Assembly: GCF_022376445.1 (NCBI RefSeq)
Contig: NW_025954972.1
Coordinates: 62,001-126,000 of the forward strand
Source: Fomitopsis serialis
Taxonomy: Eukaryota; Basidiomycota; Agaricomycetes; Polyporales; Fomitopsidaceae
Direction: 5' to 3'
Length of the DNA stretch: 64,000 nt
The notes under the pieces are model-generated. The model did no database searches, was not told the DNA's origin, and saw only the letters and a program-made list of their open reading frames with translations. Numbering within the stretch: the stretch's first letter is position 1; each line of letters starts with the position of its first letter. A program made the position numbers and the translations under genes. Of the stretch, positions 58,289 to 64,000 are shown piece by piece.

Positions 58289-58816
58289 GGTGTGCGGTGG
58301 TGTGGAAGGGTACGAGCGGTTGTTCGTAAGTTACGTTGGGCGAAGCGGGCAAGTTGTGTCGAGGCAGTGTAGCCCGCATCGTCGACCATCTTATACTCGG
58401 CCGCTGGACAGGACATGGACGGGCGGACACGTCATGACTTCACCCATGACGCGGACGAGAGGCTTTGAGTCGTGACGACGCGTTGATTGCTTCCCCCTAC
58501 GTCACCCGCCGTGCACCGCTGGAAATGGAAGGTCACCTACTATATTCGGTCTGATGCGGACGCGATCGGCGGGCGACTGTGGCTGCGGTGCGTGGCTGCA
58601 CGCAAACATACCATCTTCGAATTCTCACCTTCCAGCTCTGCGAAGTCTCTCAGAATTCAAGTGTCTTTACAGAGTCTTCGAATTCGAAATACTATTCAAT
58701 GGAGGGACGACTTGTCTGCTCGTGCCAGGACTGGTCTGAGCTTACGGTGGTGTCGTCTCTGCCCGCGCTCGATGCCAACCCCGCGTCCTCTATGCACCCA
58801 GCTCCTTCGCTCTCCA
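58289..58816. other. intergenic, no gene seen
   Basis: Contains the Con-6 promoter and the 3' region of the NmrA-like gene; no further gene. Confidence 0.35.
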
Positions 58817-59970
58817 TCATCCATAATACCTCTTGGCGAACAGCCCAAACGTCTCAGGTACGATTTCGGGATAGAGCTCCCGTGCATCGAGTGCACCGAG
58901 CCTCTTCGCATTCGCGAGCGAGTTCTCGCCCAGAAAGTGGATGCTGATCATGTACTCCGAGTACGTGCACACTTGGCCCGTGTACGGTTCACCTGATGCG
59001 ATGTATTGCGCCTTTTTCTCAGCGATGCGCTGGAGTAGCGTCTCCTCGTCGAGCTACGGGAAAGGCTCGTGAGCCCCAGCGCACCCGACGACCAAGGCTA
59101 AACAAATGAATGCTCACCAAGACACGTCTCGCCCGGATGGCCTCGGCCTCCCCGCTCGCCGATTCTGCAATCTCGCGTGATTGTCTCAACGTGAGTTCGT
59201 CTTGCCATATAATGATATACTGGTTCGCTGCCCGCGCATCCCGCACAATCCGTGCGACGTAGGGCCCGATACGGTCGACATCCATAAGAAGCACCGGTTT
59301 GTCGTCTTCCGCGTAGTATTCATCCGCGCCTGGACCGATCGGCGAAGGGACCTTGGACGACGTAGGTACCAAGTACTGCATCCACCACCCGATGTCGATG
59401 AAGGTGTAGGTAGAGAGGCCACTAGATGTAGCGCAGAGCTCTCTGAGGTACTCTCTGATCTCGAGTTTCTGACCAGAAACATAGGATTGGCTGACAAGCT
59501 ACGGCGGTTTAGGGCGGTTCGGACGCACCATATCGTTCAGCGCTCGAACACCTTTGGCTCCGGGCGTCCCAAAGTCGCACGGAATGACCCTCTTCACACC
59601 AGCCTCTACCGCTGTCTTCAAGATCGGCTTCTGCGATGCAGCCGCTTGGGCTGACACCGTGCTCAGAAGCACGTCCACGCCGTCCAGGTACCCAGACAGT
59701 TTTGAAGGCGGGTCGGTGGCGTAGTCGCCGATGCGGATCTCGACGCCTTGCGAACGAAGTATGTCCACTTCCGGTTTGGATGCTGAGGCTGGGCGCGTCA
59801 GCGTAGCGATATTGTACGTAGGGCAGATACGATCCCAGTCAGCTGGTGAGTTACGCAAATCCCGAGGGCGGACGTACATATTGACCGGATCTGAGCAGAC
59901 CGTCAATGACGCTTCGTCCAGTGCGCCCAGTTGCGCCGAGAACGAGGACGAGGGTTTTCTTGTCGGCCAT
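58817..59970 (-). CDS. NmrA-like / isoflavone reductase-like NAD(P)-binding protein
   Basis: Starts MADKKTLVLVLGATGRTGRS (59970), a Rossmann GxTGxxG dinucleotide motif. Exons continue TLTRPASASKPEVDILRSQG, DYATDPPSKLSGYLDGVDVL and GVKRVIPCDFGTPGAKG. Next come KLEIREYLRELCATSSGLS, FIDIGWWMQYLVPTSSKVP, DVDRIGPYVARIVRDARAAN and a last exon GEPYTGQVCTYSEYMISIHF, ending at 58817. NmrA-type proteins are either redox-sensing regulators or reductases of phenylpropanoid-like compounds; sequence alone does not decide. The first intron's acceptor is unclear (about 59835-59900). Confidence 0.8.
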
Positions 59971-60538
59971 ATTAGTCTGACTGTAGAGCACTCACCAACG
60001 ATGCACCGGTATGTCTGTGAGCATCTACTACGTATTTCGGATTCGTTTTATATTCTGAAGTACGACGACAGACCCGAGAGTCTCGGAGCGCTAAACATGC
60101 GAGTATACTCCGAGTCGGGGTTACTCAGCTCAATGTTGAGCGATGTCGCAGCTTGGTCGCAGCTGCTGAATCACTCAGTTGAGGGTGATGATGCAGATGA
60201 CTAGTTGACCCATTAAGATAAGGGTCGGGGAATATAGGTGCCGGAGGATGTCTTTTGCAACATGACGCTGGACTTCGCTGTGGGGACTTGCATCCTTCAA
60301 GCTGGCACTGGCTCAGAGTGGTTGGCTGCCGCGCCAATTGGTTCTTATTTAATGACCTTGTACCCTCAGGGCGTAAGGCGAATCATTCTGATCCTGTTCA
60401 GTTCTGATACTTATGTTGTCATGCAGGAAAACATGACGGGCGCGGAGACAAATGAACACATGGTCTGACCACACTCTTCCTCGGGCCTATGGGGCATCAT
60501 TGAGCATCATGATACAGTCGTATGAACTAGTTATGTTA
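59971..60538. other. intergenic, no gene seen
   Basis: Upstream of the NmrA-like gene; nothing recognised before tRNA-Glu. Confidence 0.35.
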
Positions 60539-60610
60539 TCCGATATGGTGTAGTGGCTAACATTATCGCCTCTCACGCGATAGCCCGGGGTTCGATTCCC
60601 CGTGTCGGAA
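60539..60610 (+). tRNA. tRNA-Glu (CTC)
   Basis: 72 nt cloverleaf without intron. Acceptor TCCGATA pairs with TGTCGGA (one G-U). The anticodon stem ATCGC/GCGAT encloses the loop CTCTCAC with anticodon CTC, and the T arm is CGGGG-TTCGATT-CCCCG. The discriminator base is A. Confidence 0.93.
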
Positions 60611-60614
60611 TACC

Positions 60615-60619
60615 TTTTT
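60615..60619 (+). terminator. RNA polymerase III terminator
   Basis: Five T in a row, four bases after the tRNA-Glu 3' end. Confidence 0.75.
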
Positions 60620-63600
60620 GCTACCGTTCTCGTTGCGAACTTCAATCGACAACCATGCATGTATGTATGTGGAGTTTTGCACGCGAGTCGCCGACAACTG
60701 CCATACATGTTTGAAGCAGATCACCCTCAATGGTCCCAAACCGCGTTCTGCGTCATCTCTCTGGCCAGGAACTCATCCACGCGGACCTTCGCACCGTCTC
60801 TCCAGGTTTCGAAGGTGAGCGCCCAGCAGCTCCAATCCCACCCTTTCCCCGCGTCCGACCTACCGTACTCGCCTACCACTTCCTTTGCGTCGCGCTTCGT
60901 GGATTTGTTACCACGCCCCGCCATCGCCGTATACCATCGCAGGCATAACCAAGGCGGCGAGGCACCGCGCTGGACGCGTCGTTGGCCGCAGTGGCTATCC
61001 ACTCCATCCTGCGGAGCTCGAGACCGCCTTGCGTGCGAGGTGTGAAGCAGTATTTGAGGAGAAGGCACAGCGCGTTCGTCATGACGTGTCTATCCAATGG
61101 CTCATTAGTCGTTCACTGTTGGAAGGTCGGTATTTGGTGCTTACGTTCGCTGCGCGCGAGGGAGGACAACCACGTGCCCGCTCTCCCCGACGAAGTCTGG
61201 GGCGGACGTAGCGCGCAGGCCTATGATGCCTGCAATCCGACCGCCACATGGCCTGCCCTCGACATACGGACGGCTCAGGTCGAGGATCGCGAACACGTAC
61301 TGGTCGGACCGCCGACGCCAGGACTCTTCCGCGCGAGTGAGAAGGTCCGTCAGCGTCGCTGGAAAGACTCGACTTTCGTAGCGATATATCGATGTCTGAT
61401 CTGGGTCATCTTTGAGGAGTGCAGAGCCCTGGCGTGGATGCTTGGCTGCGCGTCGTAACTCGGAGTGAGTACTTCCAGCAGCGTGCGGCGACAGAGTTAA
61501 CGTACTATGAATGGTTCCAGTCGAACGCCCGAACCTTCCAGAGGTTTGACAGGCCAGCAGAAGTTCAGGCCGTACTCCTCGAGAGGCGTATCTATATGTA
61601 AGTCTCCAACGGGAAGGGCAAGAATGTCTGCGCCCTCGGCAGTGTTCAGATAGTTCGCTTCCATTCCCACAAATTGGTCACGACGCTATCTCTGGGGAGT
61701 CAGTGCACCTTCCTCAGCCATACAGAAACAGGGAAGCGGCGCACTCTGACAGATCGTGGTGTTGCGCTGCAAGGCAGAACTAGGTACAATCACTGCCAAT
61801 CACATATATATCAGCGCCTGCACCAGGCTTGCAAGGTCCGTACCATCCAGTCGTTCAACCATCCAAGTACCGTCGACTTGGCTCGCGTCTGAAATTGATC
61901 GGAAGATAACTATCGAAGCCCCATCTGGCCCAAAGCGATTCTGATGATTCTTAGTAGTCAAAGGCCGTCCTTGGGGACGAGGCTTAAGTCCCTCAGGAAT
62001 GCATTCAAGTTCAAAGTACGCGAGCCCATGTAGTCGGTGTCGCCGAACAGGAGGAAACCTGAGGAAGACCGCGGCCTGTCAGGTTGCGACATCCCGAGTT
62101 GGATGCAAGACCGTGTCGCGACGCCGTACGCATGATGTTGACTAATTACTCGGTGTGTGGCGTGAGCAAGGCCACGATGGGGATCCGCGCAGAGACAGAG
62201 ACTCAAGCACAGGACGATACCGAGGAGCGGCCAAGTGCGAAGACACCACTTGCATACCTGTCACTGCCAAGTCTGCACGCTGGCATGACTAGAAGAGGCA
62301 CGTAAGCCAGGGTGCATCGGCCAGTCTGCAAAACTGCTTGCCTTCCTCGTGCACGTACGCAGAGTTGCTAAGTCAGGACGCAGATATCCAGTGCAGGCGT
62401 CGTGAATAGGTGGACAATGCACGATTCCCATTCGAGCCTAGTAGGCCCATGATGTCTTTCAAATGCACATTTTTGTCCTGTCTAGAAAAGATAATATGAG
62501 TAAGACGTGCTCTCAGGCTGTTACCGTTCCCGGTTTGCGCGAATCCCTCTAAGCATGTGGTGAGAACACTACAAGCGATCTATCTAGTGTCCAAATAAGG
62601 TTCATACCAATCTACCTTCGCATTTCATTCATCACCTAGACGACGACCGCAATTGAAGTTAGCTTCTCTGCCCAGATTAGTGTGTCCGAAGCAAGCACCT
62701 GTAATCGTCAAGGCCTGTCAGTGTGATGAAACCGAACAACGGAGCCTGATGTAATCCACAAGCTCAGCTCTCGCGCCGAGTCGCTCCGAGTCGCAGTGAC
62801 CATCAAGTCACAAAATCTCCTCGTTCCGAACTGACACTCCGGACCTGCGCACGAGCGGCGCGAGTGTCCTTACAGCCGCTGCGAAACGCGGATCGGGGGA
62901 GTGGAAGACGAGCATGGATATGCCTTCGGAGTTCGTGGCAGGCCAAACGATCTGTGTCGCACCCCACAGTCCAACGTTAACATAGAAGGCGCATCATGGT
63001 ACTACGAACCACTGACACTGGTATGGCCGCAGTGAAATACGCCAGCCGGTGAGCGTACGAGCCTATTCCACATGCATGTGAGATTTTGTTCATGCAATTT
63101 ATGCCCGTAGGTTCCACTTACCAAGGACACTCGGGGAGGCGAGGCGGCGGCCGTACGCCACCATACGGTGGGCGTGGAGAATCGAGGCCATCCAAGAAAG
63201 ATGCAACCACAGGAAGCACGACCGAATATGTGGCGTCGAATTATGCTGAGTTTACGTTAAACTTAGTCACAACCATACCAGCGTAAATTACGTCGAAGAA
63301 CGCTGATATTACTTTGACTTATCGACAACATAATCAGTGTTCGATTACTCTGCAGGTTCTTTGATTGTACTCTGAGAAATTGGCCAACATACTATCATCA
63401 TCATTTTATAATAAAACTACCGTAATGTGTGTCACGTAACGCTGAACCTATCCTGAAACTATCTTGACGAGCTTTCAGCGTATTACGATTGTTCAAACTT
63501 GATACTTTCGGTGTAGAATATGTGACGTACGTGACACTCATGTCACAGCGTAGCCACAGAGTATGACCGGTCGACCTACCCTGTCTTTATGGTGTCAGCA

Positions 63601-63821
63601 TTCCATCAAAATATTGCGGTATAACCTACGGTGTTCCTACGCTGTCGCGTAACCGTAATGTGTCATCACAGAGTCGACCCATGTGTCCTCGACGTCGAGC
63701 ACTATTTGATGAGGCAGGAACCGAGTTTGCCTTCGGTTCCGACTCCCTGACTGACATGGGTTACCTCGGCTGCGAATGCACGAAGCATTGCAATGGATCC
63801 GAGACGCTAGCAGAACGGTGG
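60620..63821. other. gene-poor stretch
   Basis: About 3.2 kb without a gene I can defend. A minus-strand frame ending 60727 (MAGRGNKSTKRDAKEVVGEY onward, about 68 codons) has coding-like composition but no known domain. A 12-mer ACCGTAATGTGT occurs twice in direct orientation (63419-63430 and 63652-63663), in a region rich in GTCACGTA-like words, possibly a small element. Confidence 0.4.
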
Positions 63822-64000
63822 CACTCACCATTGCATTGAACTTCCTTGAGCTGAACCATGTCCACGCCCTGCACGGGCACCGTAATCTTCTGCGACAAGC
63901 CGCCGCTAGGGCAGCGTTGCAGACTCGCACGACGTCCTGGACCTGAGCCTTGAGCAGCCTCCTCGACAGCGCTCATGCCGTTCTCGGCGGCCGCAGCGAG
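63822..64000 (-). CDS. partial gene at window edge, unknown function
   Basis: On the minus strand an exon enters from beyond 64000 and reads LAAAAENGMSAVEEAAQGSG, later ITVPVQGVDMVQLKEVQCN. It ends at a consensus donor GTGAGT near 63822. A second frame over the same bases is also open, so the phase is not certain. No domain recognised. Confidence 0.35.

Noticed and set aside
61150..61210. ALPDEVW-like word on the plus strand as a further F-box gene
   Set aside because: Isolated word, no F-box helices after it and no spliceable continuation.

Overview
This window reads as nuclear DNA of a basidiomycete fungus, most likely an agaricomycete. Genes are dense, on both strands, and cut by many 40-65 nt GT-AG introns; even histones H3 and H4 have introns. 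The gene families fit: NACHT-ankyrin STAND proteins, a large F-box family, NRPS-like adenylate-forming reductases, UstYa-like proteins, Con-6 and a Helitron.

Layout. 0.5-4.7 kb: a seven-exon NACHT-ankyrin protein. 6.5-8.1 kb: an F-box protein. 9.2-9.9 kb: tRNA-Phe and a tRNA remnant. 10.1-13.4 kb: a tandem duplication carrying two intact dienelactone hydrolases. 13.7-14.6 kb: an ASC-1-type zinc-finger protein, followed by a 1.1 kb foldback element. 16.2-21.5 kb: a MYND protein and an NRPS-like reductase whose C-terminal half is frame-broken. 23.1-28.3 kb: Paf1, a Sec14-like protein and a divergent H3/H4 pair. 28.9-34.0 kb: another F-box protein and an F-BAR/RhoGAP. About 34.1-42.8 kb: a Helitron with an intact Rep-helicase gene and a second intact gene of unknown function, inserted between host genes. 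43.1-50.4 kb: a METTL21-like lysine methyltransferase, a mitochondrial rhomboid protease, a Pmp3-like proteolipid, an F-box protein and an ICMT-like methyltransferase. 52.1-60.6 kb: two more F-box proteins, a UstYa-like protein, Con-6, an NmrA-like protein and tRNA-Glu. The last 3 kb is mostly empty, with a partial gene at the edge.

The genes do not form one pathway. Four F-box genes are clearly one local paralogous subfamily; the fifth, at 28.9 kb, is different. Apparent one-base deletions recur in otherwise conserved coding sequence, including near-invariant codons of H3 and H4, Sec14, an F-box gene and the reductase. I therefore treat isolated frame breaks as possible assembly errors rather than proof of pseudogenes. 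Exon borders come from reading splice sites and protein continuity by eye; no alignment or database search was run.
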